Assembly (NCBI RefSeq): GCF_001514235.1
Contig: NZ_KQ948926.1
Coordinates: 615,861 to 679,860 of the forward strand
DNA: 64,000 nucleotides
Direction of reading: 5' to 3'
Source of the DNA: Streptomyces caeruleatus
GTDB taxonomy: Bacteria; Actinomycetota; Actinomycetes; Streptomycetales; Streptomycetaceae
A program made the position numbers and the translations under genes. Below, piece after piece: positions 25,972-35,182 of this stretch (its first letter is position 1; each line of letters opens with the position of its first letter). The notes under the pieces were generated by a model. That model was not told the origin of the DNA and made no database searches. It was given only the letters and a program-made list of their open reading frames with translations.

Positions 25972-26640
25972 CTAGGCGTACGCCGTGATGTCCTTGATCA
26001 TGGCGAAGCCGAGCCCGTAGGCGCTCATCCCTCTCCCGTACGCCCCCACGTGCACGCCTTCCTGCGTCGAGCCGGCCAGCACCCACCCGAACTCCGACTC
26101 CCGGTAGTGGAACGGCGTCGACACCCCGTCCACCGGCAGGGACAGCGTCGACCAGTCAGGCCCGTCCAGATCGTCGGCCAACGCCCACGCCGTCTCCGTC
26201 TGCTGCTCCAGCCAGTCGTCCCGCAGCGTGTGGTCCATCTGCCCCGGCCAGGTGAAGGACAGCAGTCCCACCCCCGCGAGCCAGGCCGCCGAGGACACCG
26301 ACGTGGCCTCCAGCAGCCCCGTGCCGTCGGCGCTGCGCCGGGACGGGTTCGCCGCGACGGTCACGACCACCGCGAACTTCTCCCGGTCCTCCGTCGCCTC
26401 GTTGCGTACGGAGGGCTCGTCACCGTGCCCGGTCGAACCGTGTTCCACGGTCCCGTCGGCCGCCGTGCCGACCTGCATCAGCCAGCGCGGCCCCGTGAAG
26501 GCCTCGTCGAGGCCGTACCAGGGGAAGGGCGCCAGCAGGTAGCCGTCGACCGTGCGCCGGGCGGAGGGGAGCTGCTGTCCACTCTCCACGGCCGGTTCCT
26601 GCGCGACTGCCCGACTCGTCGTCTGACTCGTCGTCTCCAT
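25972..26640 (-). CDS. Conserved hypothetical protein
   Basis: 222 residues from ATG complement 26638-26640; GAGGAGG lies about 11 bases upstream. In-frame reading to 26781 adds an unlikely leader. No signal peptide or membrane segment in the chosen form. Trp-rich ('FPWYGLDEAFTGPRWLMQVG', 'FTWPGQMDHTLRDDW') with a C-terminal 'YGLGFAMIKDITAYA'. I do not recognise a domain; it is placed between mrp and tatB in this lineage. Confidence 0.8.
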   Translation of the reverse strand: METTSQTTSRAVAQEPAVESGQQLPSARRTVDGYLLAPFPWYGLDEAFTGPRWLMQVGTAADGTVEHGSTGHGDEPSVRNEATEDREKFAVVVTVAANPSRRSADGTGLLEATSVSSAAWLAGVGLLSFTWPGQMDHTLRDDWLEQQTETAWALADDLDGPDWSTLSLPVDGVSTPFHYRESEFGWVLAGSTQEGVHVGAYGRGMSAYGLGFAMIKDITAYA

Positions 26641-26868
26641 GTGCCCGGACGCCTCCTCGTTCTCGCCGGACCAGCCCGGCCCGCCCCCCTTCGGGCGTAC
26701 TCGTCCGGTCCGCACAACAACTCGGCAGCATAGCCACACCGCTCCGAGCAGTATGGAAAGCGCCCGGCGCGCGAGGCGCACAGGGAGCGGGTTCAGGCCG
26801 TGCGCGACCCGGGCGGAGTATGAGAAGCGTCACGTACGAGCGGTGTCCCGCCCGCGTGTTCGTACGGC

Positions 26869-27315
26869 TCAGGTGGCGTCCGCGTCGTAGGGCGGGCGCT
26901 CGTCGCCGGGCTTCTCGGGCTTCTTCGTCATGTCGACGGTTCCGCCGGAGGAACCCGAGGAGGACGACGAAGAGGAGGACGAGGATTCCGTCTCACGGCC
27001 GTGGACGGCGTCGGTGACCTCGGCCATCTCCTTCTTCAGGTCGAAGCCGTTGCGGATCTCCTTGATGCCCAGCTCGTCGTTGTCCAGCTGCTTGCGGATG
27101 AACGTCTTGGGGTTGAGGTCCTCGAACTCGAAGTCCTTGAACTCCGGGCCGAGCTCCGACCGGATGTCCTGCTTGGCGCTCTCCGAGAACTCGCGGATCT
27201 TGCGAATCGTCCGCGTGACGTCCTGAATCATCTTCGGGAGCTTGTCCGGACCGAAGACGAGCACGGCGAGGACGACGAGCGTCACCAGCTCGAGAGGTCC
27301 TATGTCATTGAACAC
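26869..27315 (-). CDS. tatB: TatB, Sec-independent protein translocase
   Basis: 148 residues. One N-terminal membrane helix and the conserved 'LVVLAVLVFGPDKLPKM' (helix, FGP hinge, amphipathic helix) define TatA/B; length and the extended charged tail indicate TatB, the receptor-complex partner of TatC for folded twin-arginine substrates. The tail has a run of about ten serines before 'GSSGG'. GTG start with AAGGAG upstream. Lies downstream of the htrA-like gene in the order seen at the mycobacterial sigE locus. Confidence 0.93.
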   Translation of the reverse strand: MFNDIGPLELVTLVVLAVLVFGPDKLPKMIQDVTRTIRKIREFSESAKQDIRSELGPEFKDFEFEDLNPKTFIRKQLDNDELGIKEIRNGFDLKKEMAEVTDAVHGRETESSSSSSSSSSGSSGGTVDMTKKPEKPGDERPPYDADAT

Positions 27316-27533
27316 CTGAAGCTCCTTGCGATGTCCTCGGTCCTCGGCCCTCAGTGGTCGAATGCGGGTCTTCCGTGGTCCGGGCCGGCTCCACGGTACC
27401 CGGCGATCCGCTACGACCGGTACTGTCCCGAGGCCTCCGAATGCGGGTAGGCGTGCGGTTTTCCGGGTTGTTTGCCTTGTCAGGGCATAAGTGGGGCGGT
27501 CGGGCGGCGTTCGGTGTGAGGTTTATGTGAGTC

Positions 27534-29705
27534 TCAGTTCCCGCTCGACGAGCCCAGCGTCAGCGAGATCCGGACCTCTTTGCCGCCCCGTTCCAAGGTC
27601 AGCTCCAGCCGGTCGCCGGGGCGGTGGGCACGGGTCTTGACGATGAGTTCCTCGCCGGAGTGGACGCGCTGGCCGTCGACCTCGGTGATGACGTCGCCCG
27701 GCTTGATGCCGGCCTTGTCGCCGGGGCCGCCGTCGGCGACCGCTGAGCCGCCGCCGCTGCCCTTGGTGCCGACGCGGGCTCCGTCGCCGGTGTAGTCCAT
27801 GTCGAGGGTGACGCCGATGACCGGGTGGGTCGCCCTGCCGGTGTTGATCAGCTCCTCGGCGACCCGCTTGGCCTGGTTGACCGGGATGGCGAAGCCGAGG
27901 CCGATGGAGCCGGCCTGGCCGCCGTCGAGGTCGGAGCCGCTGTCGGCGGAACGGATCGCGGAGTTGATGCCGACGACCCGGGCCCGGGCGTCGAGGAGCG
28001 GGCCTCCGGAGTTGCCGGGGTTGATGGGCGCGTCGGTCTGCAAGGCGTCCACGTACGACACGTCGCTCCCGTCGCCGCTCTCGCCGCCGGCCGTGATGGG
28101 CCGCTCCTTGGCGCTGATGATGCCGGAGGTGACGGTGCCCGCCAGGTCGAACGGGGCGCCGATGGCGACGACCGGGTCACCGACCTGGACGTTGTCGGAG
28201 TTGCCGAGCGGCAGGGGCTTGAGGCCGCTGACGCCGGTGACCTTGACGACGGCGAGGTCGTAGCCGCTGTCGCGGCCGACGACGGTGGCCTTGGCGGTGT
28301 CCCCGCTGTGGAAGGTCACCGATATCTCGCCGTCGTCGCCCGCGGGTTCGACGACGTGGTTGTTGGTGAGGATGTGACCGCGGTCGTCGAGCACGAACCC
28401 GGTACCGGTGCCCTGTTCGTCGCTCCCGCTGACATGCAGGGTCACGACGCTGGGCAGCGCCCGCGCGGCGATCCCGGCGACACTGTCCGGCGACCGCCCG
28501 GCGGGCTCGGCACCGGCCTGGGGCAGCTCGACGTCCCCCACCCCGCCGTTGCGCTCCAGATACGCCCCCACGGCCCCGCCGACGCCGCCGGAGACGAGCG
28601 CGAGCAGCACGGCGCCGACGAGGAGCACCTTCCTCCCCCGCTTGTGCCGCTGCTCCTGGGTGGTGACGGCGGCGCCGTTCTGCTGAAGGGGCGCCCCGGG
28701 GCGGGCCTCGCGCGACCAGGGGTCGTAGTTCTGCCAGGGGTTGGCGGGGGGCGGGGCTTCCGCGTAGGCGGGGGGCGGGACCTCGGCGTAGGCGGGGGCC
28801 GGGGTGGCTCGGGCGGGGGCGTCGGGGGCGGAGAGCCCCGTCTGGGCGGGGATGCCGGGGGCCGGGGTCGGGGTCGGGGTCGGGACGGAGGCGGGTTCGG
28901 CGGTCGCCAGGGCCGGAATCGGGGTCGGGGTCGGGACAGGGGCGGGTTCGGCGGTCGCCAGGGCCGGTGCCTGTGCCTGGGCCGGGGCCGCAGCCGGGGC
29001 CGGGGCCGGGGCCGGGGCCGCAGCCTGGGGCATCGACGGTGCAGGCGTGCCGGGCACCGGCGCGGGCGCGGGCGCGCCATGGGTCGGTGGTGGCGGCGCC
29101 GGTACGGCCGTCCCGTGCGCAGGCGTGGTCGCCGGGTGCTGGACCGGTGGGGCGGGGGCCCAGGGGCCGGGCTCACCGTAGGGCGGGGTGCTGTAGGGGT
29201 CGGGGTCGTGCAGGGGCTTGGGGCGGGCGTCGCCGGGGTCTGCGGGGGCAGAGGCAGCGGGGGCGGGCGCAGCGGTGACAGGGGCGGCGGGAGCTGAGGG
29301 GGCAGGAACAGCGGAGGCGGGGACGGGGGCAGCGTCACCCGCTGACAGGACGGGGGCCTCAGGCGCCCCGGCCGGTCGCGCCAGCTCGAAGTCGCCCTCG
29401 GGCAGCACCGGGCCACCGGTCGCCGCGCTCGCCCTGGGGCGCGCCAGCTCGAAGTCACCGCCGTCCGAAGCCCCGTCGCCGACCGTGCCCACCGCGGGCC
29501 GCGCCAGCTCGAAGTCACCGTCCGTGTCGTGGGCCGTGTCACCGGCCCGGACCCGCTCACCGGCGTCTTCAGGTGCCGCCGATACGGCCGGCCCTGCCCC
29601 GCTCGACTCGTCCGGCGTCGGTGCCACCCCGTCCGCCTGGCCCGAAGGTCCCTGCGGTCTGGGGCGGTTCCACCACTTCGCCTTCGCGGGCTTCCCCTCG
29701 TTCAT
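27534..29705 (-). CDS. HtrA/DegP-like membrane serine protease with PDZ domain
   Basis: 723 residues. N-terminal 350 residues are cytosolic, Pro/Ala-rich and low-complexity, and carry three copies of DFELARP. One membrane helix ('KVLLVGAVLLALVSGG', about 355-378) precedes a trypsin-like domain with His in 'TNNHVV', Asp in 'GYDLAVVKV' and Ser in GNSGGP, then a PDZ domain with 'GIKPGDVITEVDGQ'. Envelope quality control is the family role. ATG complement 29703-29705 with AGGAAG; the longer frame to 29942 is not protein-like. Probably controlled by the nearby ECF sigma factor. Confidence 0.94.
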   Translation of the reverse strand: MNEGKPAKAKWWNRPRPQGPSGQADGVAPTPDESSGAGPAVSAAPEDAGERVRAGDTAHDTDGDFELARPAVGTVGDGASDGGDFELARPRASAATGGPVLPEGDFELARPAGAPEAPVLSAGDAAPVPASAVPAPSAPAAPVTAAPAPAASAPADPGDARPKPLHDPDPYSTPPYGEPGPWAPAPPVQHPATTPAHGTAVPAPPPPTHGAPAPAPVPGTPAPSMPQAAAPAPAPAPAAAPAQAQAPALATAEPAPVPTPTPIPALATAEPASVPTPTPTPAPGIPAQTGLSAPDAPARATPAPAYAEVPPPAYAEAPPPANPWQNYDPWSREARPGAPLQQNGAAVTTQEQRHKRGRKVLLVGAVLLALVSGGVGGAVGAYLERNGGVGDVELPQAGAEPAGRSPDSVAGIAARALPSVVTLHVSGSDEQGTGTGFVLDDRGHILTNNHVVEPAGDDGEISVTFHSGDTAKATVVGRDSGYDLAVVKVTGVSGLKPLPLGNSDNVQVGDPVVAIGAPFDLAGTVTSGIISAKERPITAGGESGDGSDVSYVDALQTDAPINPGNSGGPLLDARARVVGINSAIRSADSGSDLDGGQAGSIGLGFAIPVNQAKRVAEELINTGRATHPVIGVTLDMDYTGDGARVGTKGSGGGSAVADGGPGDKAGIKPGDVITEVDGQRVHSGEELIVKTRAHRPGDRLELTLERGGKEVRISLTLGSSSGN

Positions 29706-30053
29706 GCTCTGCTTCCTGCTCGCTGCTGACCGTGGCTCGAGTAGGACGCTTCGCTCCGGGCCGCGTCCGCACGGAGAACCGAACGGCGCCGCGTCGGCGG
29801 AGGCGGACGCGGGTGACCCTGGTTTCACGGCAGGCCGCCACCGGGAACGCCCGGAACCCGAATGCCTACTCGACTCTGCGCTGTCGCACTCGAGTTCCCT
29901 CAGGAAACCGGGCGACCCCGTCCTACCTCCCCCATCCGGCACGCGGCGTCAACGGCGGCCGCGGTTTTTCGACTCCGCGCCCGGCCCACCGGCACGGCGC
30001 GCGGCCCACCCCCGGATTCAACCAGGTTCGTGGGCCGCTGCGCAGAGGCCGGG
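29706..30053 (-). other. 348-base gap between htrA-like and anti-sigma genes
   Basis: No gene recognised. It contains a candidate ECF promoter (29872-29898) reading toward the htrA-like gene. The remainder shows no clear repeat or hairpin of note. Confidence 0.5.
29872..29898 (-). promoter_or_regulatory. Candidate ECF-sigma promoter of the htrA-like gene
   Basis: Minus strand GGAAC (complement of 29894-29898), 19 bases, then GTC (complement of 29872-29874). ECF group promoters commonly have a GGAAC-type -35. Predicted leader is about 160 bases. Confidence 0.35.
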
Positions 30054-31019
30054 TCAGCGGCCGGTGGCCGAAGAGGTGGAGGGGGAGGAGGTCGCGTCGG
30101 GGACGGGTGCGGCGAGCAGGTCGGGAGTGGTGGTGATTCCGGGGGTCGTCGACCACGCCGTCAGGGCGAGCGGCGGGTTCGCGCTGAGCGGGCGTATCAG
30201 CGGGGACATGGCGGCCGCGCCGGCCACCACGGGCGCTGTCAGGGTGTGCAGGTCCGCGTCGACGGGCTGGGCCGGCATACCGGGCAGGAGCGGCGCCGAC
30301 ACCTCGGTCGGGGCCACCGGGGTGTCGGAGGTTCCCTGGCCCTGCGCGAGGAGCGGGCCGACCGCGCGGCGGCGCTGGTTCTCGGCTGTCGTCGCGGCGC
30401 CGGCGCCCTGGGTCCGGGCCGGTGTCACATTGCTGCCGCCCGAGCCGCCGCGGGCCTCCGCGTCGGTCGGCGCGCTCGATGTGACACCGCCCAGCGCGAT
30501 GGCGGCCAGCGAGACCGCGCCCGCCGCGACGAACGCGAACCGCATCCGGGAGGACGCGGAGCGGTCGGCGTCCTGACGGCCCACGGGGTGGGTACGGAAG
30601 CCGCTGCCGGTGGCGGGAAGCGCGGAGCCGTGCGAACGGGAGGGGACATAGCCGAACTCGAAGCGGTCGCCGCGCTTCATGCCGAAGGTTCCGGAGGCGC
30701 CGGGTCGTCCGGACAGTCCGCCGAATCCGCCCCCGCCGAGCGGCGAGCCGCCGCCGTCCAGATCACCTCCCCCGGGGAGCCCCTGAAGACGGGCCAGGAA
30801 ACTCTCGGAGGGAGGCGGCGGGGCCGCCTCCGCGAAGACGTTCTTCAGCCGGCGCTGGGCGTCGACCTCGGACTTGCACCGGGCACAGGTCGCCAGGTGC
30901 GCCAGGACACGCTCACGCGTCTCATGACCGAGCTCTCCGTCGACGAGGGCGGAGAGTCGGTCGCCAAGGTGCTGCTCGGCGAGGAGCCGTTCAGCCGGGT
31001 TGGGTCGGGAGCCATTCAC
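30054..31019 (-). CDS. Zinc-finger anti-sigma factor (RseA/CseE type)
   Basis: 321 residues. The N-terminal anti-sigma domain contains '[27 protein letters not shown]', i.e. the H-x3-C-x2-C ZAS motif. A Gly-rich linker, one membrane helix ('[19 protein letters not shown]', about residues 165-185) and a Thr/Ala/Pro-rich extracytoplasmic tail follow. GTG start overlaps the sigma stop as GTGA, so stoichiometric production is likely. It should hold the ECF sigma factor at the membrane until an envelope signal arrives. Confidence 0.92.
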   Translation of the reverse strand: MNGSRPNPAERLLAEQHLGDRLSALVDGELGHETRERVLAHLATCARCKSEVDAQRRLKNVFAEAAPPPPSESFLARLQGLPGGGDLDGGGSPLGGGGFGGLSGRPGASGTFGMKRGDRFEFGYVPSRSHGSALPATGSGFRTHPVGRQDADRSASSRMRFAFVAAGAVSLAAIALGGVTSSAPTDAEARGGSGGSNVTPARTQGAGAATTAENQRRRAVGPLLAQGQGTSDTPVAPTEVSAPLLPGMPAQPVDADLHTLTAPVVAGAAAMSPLIRPLSANPPLALTAWSTTPGITTTPDLLAAPVPDATSSPSTSSATGR

Positions 31020-31786
31020 GCGGTCGCGCCCCCTCCCCCCAGAGCGGCCACACGCGGCACGAAGGAGCGACGCTCGGCGCGCGCCTCCGGCGAGCGGTGG
31101 GCGAGGGCCTTGCGCAGCTGCGAGCGACCGCGGTGGATCCGGGACCGGACGGTGCCGAGCTTGACGCCCAGGGTCGCGGCGATCTCCTCGTACGACAGTC
31201 CTTCGATGTCGCACAGGACGACCGCGGCGCGGAACTCGGGCGCGAGCGTGTCGAGGGCCTGCTGGACGTCGGCGTCGAAGTGCGCGTCGTTGAAGACCTG
31301 CTGGGGCGTGGGCTCCTTGCTGGGCAGCCGCTCGGCCGCGTCGTCGCCCAGGGCGTCGAAGCGGATGCGCTGCTTGCGGCGGACCATGTCCAGGAACAGG
31401 TTCGTGGTGATGCGGTGCAGCCAGCCCTCGAAGGTGCCCGGCGTGTACGTCGACAGGGAGCGGAAGACGCGGACGAATACTTCCTGCGTCAGGTCCTCGG
31501 CGTCGTGCTGGTTGCCGGTGAGGCGGTACGCCAGTCGGTAGACGCGACCGCTGTGCGTGCTGACGATCTCCTCCCAGGTGGGCGGAGTCCACGCCTGCCC
31601 GTCCGCGTCGGTGGAGAAGGTCGCGGTCTGGGCGTAGTCGCCGGCGTGGCTGTGGTCAGCGGTGTTGTTCACGGATTTCGGCCTGCCCGCCGATCCGAGA
31701 AAGCGCCGCAGCACTCCTCCCCGATCCACAGGCGCAGCCGCACCTCCCCTATCGGCTCTGGTGGTGTCCAGTGGAGCCCCTACCAT
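31016..31786 (-). CDS. ECF sigma factor, SigE-like of mycobacteria
   Basis: 256 residues from ATG complement 31784-31786 (GAGG site upstream). Region 2 is clear ('[29 protein letters not shown]' with 'DLTQEVF'), and region 4 contains '[25 protein letters not shown]'. The roughly 60-residue N-terminal extension before region 2 resembles the mycobacterial SigE. Operon with its anti-sigma (GTGA overlap), followed by htrA-like and tatB genes. Known for this locus in M. tuberculosis: envelope-stress response. Divergent from the O-methyltransferase gene. Confidence 0.94.
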   Translation of the reverse strand: MVGAPLDTTRADRGGAAAPVDRGGVLRRFLGSAGRPKSVNNTADHSHAGDYAQTATFSTDADGQAWTPPTWEEIVSTHSGRVYRLAYRLTGNQHDAEDLTQEVFVRVFRSLSTYTPGTFEGWLHRITTNLFLDMVRRKQRIRFDALGDDAAERLPSKEPTPQQVFNDAHFDADVQQALDTLAPEFRAAVVLCDIEGLSYEEIAATLGVKLGTVRSRIHRGRSQLRKALAHRSPEARAERRSFVPRVAALGGGGATA

Positions 31787-32015
31787 AGCCACCTCGCCCG
31801 TTAGCTCCGGATAAGCGGTTTTACGAGAATTTGATCTGGGCTGGCACGGCTGATGCGCGTGCGTCAGCACTTGCTCGCCGCCCCGCTCGTCATCGTGATC
31901 CAACTGTGTCCCCCCGGTCGTCTTCCCACCCCTCTAAACGCCCGGTCCCATCTGCGGGTTCCCGCCCGCAACGGATACAGTCACGCCCAGGCAACCACGG
32001 GGACAGGAGAGGGTC

Positions 32016-32648
32016 ATTACCGGCAACCGGCAGACGAGCTGGGCGTTCGCCGACGCCTACGTCGCCGAGGACGAAGTCCTGCGCTGGGCCCGGGACCGGG
32101 CCCGTGAGGCGGGACTGCGCTCGGTGTCGCCCGGCACGGGCGCCGCGCTGCGACTGCTGGCCGCCTCCGTGGACGCGAAGGCGGTGGCGGAGATCGGCAC
32201 CGGCACCGGCGTCTCCGGTATCCACCTCCTGCACGGCATGCGCCCCGACGGCGTCCTGACGACCGTCGATCCCGAGCCCGAGCACCAGCAGTTCGCCCGC
32301 CAGGCCTTCCGCGCCTCCGGCTTCGCCAGCAACCGCGCCCGTTTCATCCCGGGCCGCGCCCTGGACGTCCTGCCCCGCCTCGCGGACGCCGGTTACGACC
32401 TCGTCTTCTGTGACGGCGACCGACTGGAGTTTCTCGACTATCTCGCTGAATCGTTGCGTCTGCTGCGTCCGGGTGGCCTCGTCGTCTTCGAGGGCGTCTT
32501 CGCCAACGGCCGCACGGTCGACTCGGGCCCCCAGCCCACCGAGGTCATACGCATCCGGGAGCTGCTGCGCGCGGTGCGCGAGAGCCAGGAGCTGGTGCCG
32601 TCGCTGCTGCCGGTCGGGGACGGCCTGCTGTGCGCGGTCAAACGCTGA
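32016..32648 (+). CDS. O-methyltransferase, class I SAM-dependent (family 3), apparent ATT start
   Basis: 210 residues. SAM-binding motif I is 'AEIGTGTGVSGIHLL', followed by 'TTVDPEPEHQQFAR' and 'YDLVFCDGDR', typical of the caffeoyl-CoA O-methyltransferase-like family. No ATG or GTG exists in frame before residue 37 (GTG 32124), yet homologues I remember extend upstream with the same 'TGNRQTSWAFADAYVAEDE' stretch. The frame is open back to ATT 32016, which has GGAGAGG at correct spacing. I therefore place the start there. Matches Rv1220c beside sigE. Substrate unknown. Confidence 0.88.
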   Translation: MTGNRQTSWAFADAYVAEDEVLRWARDRAREAGLRSVSPGTGAALRLLAASVDAKAVAEIGTGTGVSGIHLLHGMRPDGVLTTVDPEPEHQQFARQAFRASGFASNRARFIPGRALDVLPRLADAGYDLVFCDGDRLEFLDYLAESLRLLRPGGLVVFEGVFANGRTVDSGPQPTEVIRIRELLRAVRESQELVPSLLPVGDGLLCAVKR

Positions 32649-32662
32649 CCGCGGGGAAAGCA

Positions 32663-32696
32663 GCGACCCCGGCACCATGTGCGATGCCGGGGTCGC
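32663..32696. terminator. Convergent hairpin terminator
   Basis: GCGACCCCGGCA and TGCCGGGGTCGC pair perfectly (12 pairs, 10-base loop), between the methyltransferase and DUF3117 stops. Confidence 0.8.
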
Positions 32697-32720
32697 CGAA
32701 AAGGTAGGGTCGCTGCCGCG

Positions 32721-32888
32721 TCAGCCGACGACCTTCTTGAGGGCGTCGCCGAGCGCGTCGGCCTCGTCAGGGGTCAACTCGACGACGAGCCGACCGCCGC
32801 CTTCGAGCGGAACGCGCATGACGATGCCCCGCCCCTCCTTGGTCACCTCGAGCGGGCCATCGCCCGTCCGCGGCTTCATGGCCGCCAT
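32721..32888 (-). CDS. DUF3117 family protein
   Basis: 55 residues, 'MAAMKPRTGDGPLEVTKEGR' to 'LGDALKKVVG', recognised as DUF3117, nearly invariant in actinobacteria (Rv1211 type). ATG complement 32886-32888 with GGAAGGGG. Small beta-rich cytosolic protein with no known activity. Its strong conservation argues for an essential-type role. Confidence 0.94.
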   Translation of the reverse strand: MAAMKPRTGDGPLEVTKEGRGIVMRVPLEGGGRLVVELTPDEADALGDALKKVVG

Positions 32889-33265
32889 GCTCGTTCCCCT
32901 TCCTGAAACCAGCTCATCGTCAAAGCCGACGGCCCCATGGGAGGGCACGTGTGTCTGGCATGAGACACGCGACACCGGCATCGAACACATTGCTTCCAAG
33001 CCATTATCCCGCATCTCAGGACCCGATGACCAACATCAGTCGGCATCGCTTGGGCAACGCGCGCGAGCAAAACCACTCAATTCGGCGATGTGACTGCGAT
33101 ACTGCGCCACCGCACTCGCTTCCGCCGAACGGAACCGGACACGAATTCTTTGACGCAGGTCACACGTCCGGTCAGGCCCGTTGTCGGTGATCTCCGCCAT
33201 GCTGTCCTTCAGACAGGCGCGTACCGACCAGTACGCCCAAGCCACGACAGCGGAGGGGACACCCC
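32889..33265. other. 377-base gap between divergent genes
   Basis: Between DUF3117 (minus) and enoyl-CoA hydratase (plus). Less GC-rich than the surroundings. I checked for tRNA and small genes and found none I can support; it presumably holds the two promoters. Confidence 0.5.
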
Positions 33266-34069
33266 ATGGCCGACACCGTGCTCTACGAAGTGAGCGACGG
33301 ACTCGCGACGATCACGCTGAACCGCCCCGAGGCGATGAACGCGCTGAATGTCGAGACCAAGGTCGCCCTGCGGGACGCGGTTCGCTCCGCGGCGGACGAC
33401 AGCGCCGTGCGCGCGGTGCTGCTGACCGCTGCCGGGGACCGGTCCTTCTGTGTGGGACAGGACCTCAAGGAGCACATCGGGCTGCTGCTGACGGACCGGG
33501 AGACCGGGTCCCGGCAGACGATGAGTACGGTGCGGGAGCACTACAACCCGATCACGCGGGCGCTGACCGAGATGCGCAAGCCCGTGGTGGCCGGGGTGAA
33601 CGGGGTCGCTGCCGGGGCGGGCTTCGGTTTCGCGCTGGCCGCGGACTACCGGGTCGTGGCCGACACGGCTGCCTTCAACACGTCGTTCGCGGGGGTGGCG
33701 CTGACCGCCGACTCCGGGATCTCGTGGACGCTGCCGCGGGTGGTCGGGCCCGGTCGCGCCGCTGACCTGCTGCTCTTCCCTCGGAACATCAAGGCGCAGG
33801 AGGCGTACGAGCTGGGGATCGCGAACCGGGTCGTGCCCTCGGCCGACCTGCGCGCGGAGGCCGAGAAGGTGGCGCGGGCGTTGGCGGAGGGGCCGACGGT
33901 GGCGTACGGGGCGATCAAGGAAGCCGTCGCGTTCGGGATGTCGCACTCCCTGGAGGAGACCTTGGAGAAGGAGGACGAGCTGCAGACTCGGGCGGGGTCT
34001 TCCGAGGACCATGCGATTGCGGTGCAGGCGTTCGTGAACAAGGAGAAGCCCAAGTATTTGGGCCGGTGA
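33266..34069 (+). CDS. Enoyl-CoA hydratase/isomerase family protein
   Basis: 267 residues, crotonase fold. Oxyanion-hole segments 'CVGQDLKEH' and 'VNGVAAGAGFGFALAADYRV' are intact. At the usual catalytic Glu positions it has 'FAGVALTADSGISWTLPRVVG', i.e. one acidic residue (Asp) rather than the Glu pair, so it may be an isomerase or thioester-processing variant rather than a classical hydratase. ATG 33266 with GGAGGGG. Single gene, convergent with tag. Confidence 0.9.
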   Translation: MADTVLYEVSDGLATITLNRPEAMNALNVETKVALRDAVRSAADDSAVRAVLLTAAGDRSFCVGQDLKEHIGLLLTDRETGSRQTMSTVREHYNPITRALTEMRKPVVAGVNGVAAGAGFGFALAADYRVVADTAAFNTSFAGVALTADSGISWTLPRVVGPGRAADLLLFPRNIKAQEAYELGIANRVVPSADLRAEAEKVARALAEGPTVAYGAIKEAVAFGMSHSLEETLEKEDELQTRAGSSEDHAIAVQAFVNKEKPKYLGR

Positions 34070-34071
34070 GC

Positions 34072-34103
34072 GTGGGGCTGCAGCCCCGCGCCCCTAAAGG
34101 GCG
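34072..34103. repeat. Dispersed intergenic repeat, family B short copy
   Basis: GTGGGGCTGCAGCCCCGCG followed by CCCCTAAAGGG: only the right half of family B, at a convergent junction and running into the last codons of tag. Likely works as a terminator for both genes. Confidence 0.6.
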
Positions 34104-34681
34104 CTTCTCGCGACGCACGTCTCCAAGTGGTCGTCCACCAGGCCGCACGCCTGCATCAGGGCGTATGCCGTCGTCGGGCCCACGAAGCGCAGGCCCCTCT
34201 TCTTGAGGGCCTTGGACAGGGCCGTCGACTCGGGTGTGACCGCGGGGACGTCAGCGAGCGTCCTCGGGGCCGGACGAGTCGACGGGTCCGGGGCGTGGGA
34301 CCAGATCAGTTCGTCCAGGTCGCCCGGGGTCCAGTCGGCCAGTGCGCGGGCGTTGGCGAGGGTCGCGTCGATCTTGGCCCGGTTGCGGATGATGCCCTCG
34401 TCGGCGAGGAGACGGTCCCGGTCGGTGTCCGTGAAGGTCGCGACCTTGGCGATCTCGAAGCCCGCGAAGGCGGCGCGGAAGCCTTCGCGGCGGCGCAGGA
34501 TCGTGATCCAGGACAGGCCCGACTGGAAGGCCTCCAGGCTGAGGCGTTCGAACAGGGCGTCGCCGCCGTGGACCGGGCGGCCCCACTCCTCGTCGTGGTA
34601 CGCGACGTAGTCCGGGGTGGACAGGGCCCACGGGCAGCGCAGGGCGCCGTCCGGTCCGGCGAGGGCCGTGCCGTCGCTCAC
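34094..34681 (-). CDS. tag: DNA-3-methyladenine glycosylase I
   Basis: 195 residues. Tag hallmarks are visible: 'RCPWALSTPDYVAYHDEEWG' near the N-terminus (Cys ligand and conserved DEEWG), 'SLEAFQSGLSWITIL', and the C-terminal 'DDHLETCVAR' with His and Cys ligands of the zinc snap. Excises 3-methyladenine from alkylated DNA. The GTG start overlaps the upstream DivIVA-like gene stop as GTGA, indicating co-translation. Equivalent to Rv1210. Confidence 0.94.
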   Translation of the reverse strand: MSDGTALAGPDGALRCPWALSTPDYVAYHDEEWGRPVHGGDALFERLSLEAFQSGLSWITILRRREGFRAAFAGFEIAKVATFTDTDRDRLLADEGIIRNRAKIDATLANARALADWTPGDLDELIWSHAPDPSTRPAPRTLADVPAVTPESTALSKALKKRGLRFVGPTTAYALMQACGLVDDHLETCVARSAL

Positions 34682-35034
34682 TGCTGGTCCTCCTGCGCGG
34701 GCTTCTCCATCGACACATGACCGGTCGAGGCCTGCGCGCCGGACAGCGCGGACTCCAGGTCGGCGATCCGGGCGTCGCGCTCGGCGAGCTCGGCGGCGAG
34801 GCGGCTGAGGGCGTCGTCGACGTCGGACATGCGGTAGCCCCGGGCGGCGAGCGGGAAGCGGAGGCTGTCGATGTCCGCGCGGTCGAGCGGGCGGTCCAGC
34901 GGCAGCAGGTCCTGGAGCCGCTCCGGCGCGGCCTCCGGCAGCGGACCGTCGCCCTCGCCGCCGCCCACCACGGCGAGTGTCACCGCGGCGACCACCACGG
35001 CCAGCGCGATGACCAGGAACAAGAACATAACCAT
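34678..35034 (-). CDS. Small membrane protein with DivIVA-like domain
   Basis: 118 residues from ATG complement 35032-35034. One N-terminal membrane helix ('MFLFLVIALAVVVAAVTL'), then 'LRFPLAARGYRMSDVDDALSRL', matching the DivIVA N-terminal membrane-targeting motif (F..RGY...VD..L), then a coiled coil. The alternative ATG at 35106 would add 24 residues with weak codon bias. Equivalent to Rv1209. Suggests a role at curved membrane or poles; inference. Coupled to tag. Confidence 0.85.
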   Translation of the reverse strand: MVMFLFLVIALAVVVAAVTLAVVGGGEGDGPLPEAAPERLQDLLPLDRPLDRADIDSLRFPLAARGYRMSDVDDALSRLAAELAERDARIADLESALSGAQASTGHVSMEKPAQEDQQ

Positions 35035-35182
35035 CGCGGCGGCCCCCACGGTCGGTGCAGTCGGTGAATACGAGCGGTCGGATCTGTCAGTGTCCGATCG
35101 TGCCATGCGACTCTGACAGTTAGGGTCGCAGGCGGCCGAAAGGCCAGGACATGCCAGGACACACAGGGAGAGGTCACAGGGG

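Noticed and set aside
32889..33265. tRNA or small RNA gene in the divergent gap
   Set aside because: No cloverleaf with a T-loop GTTCRA block could be traced on either strand.
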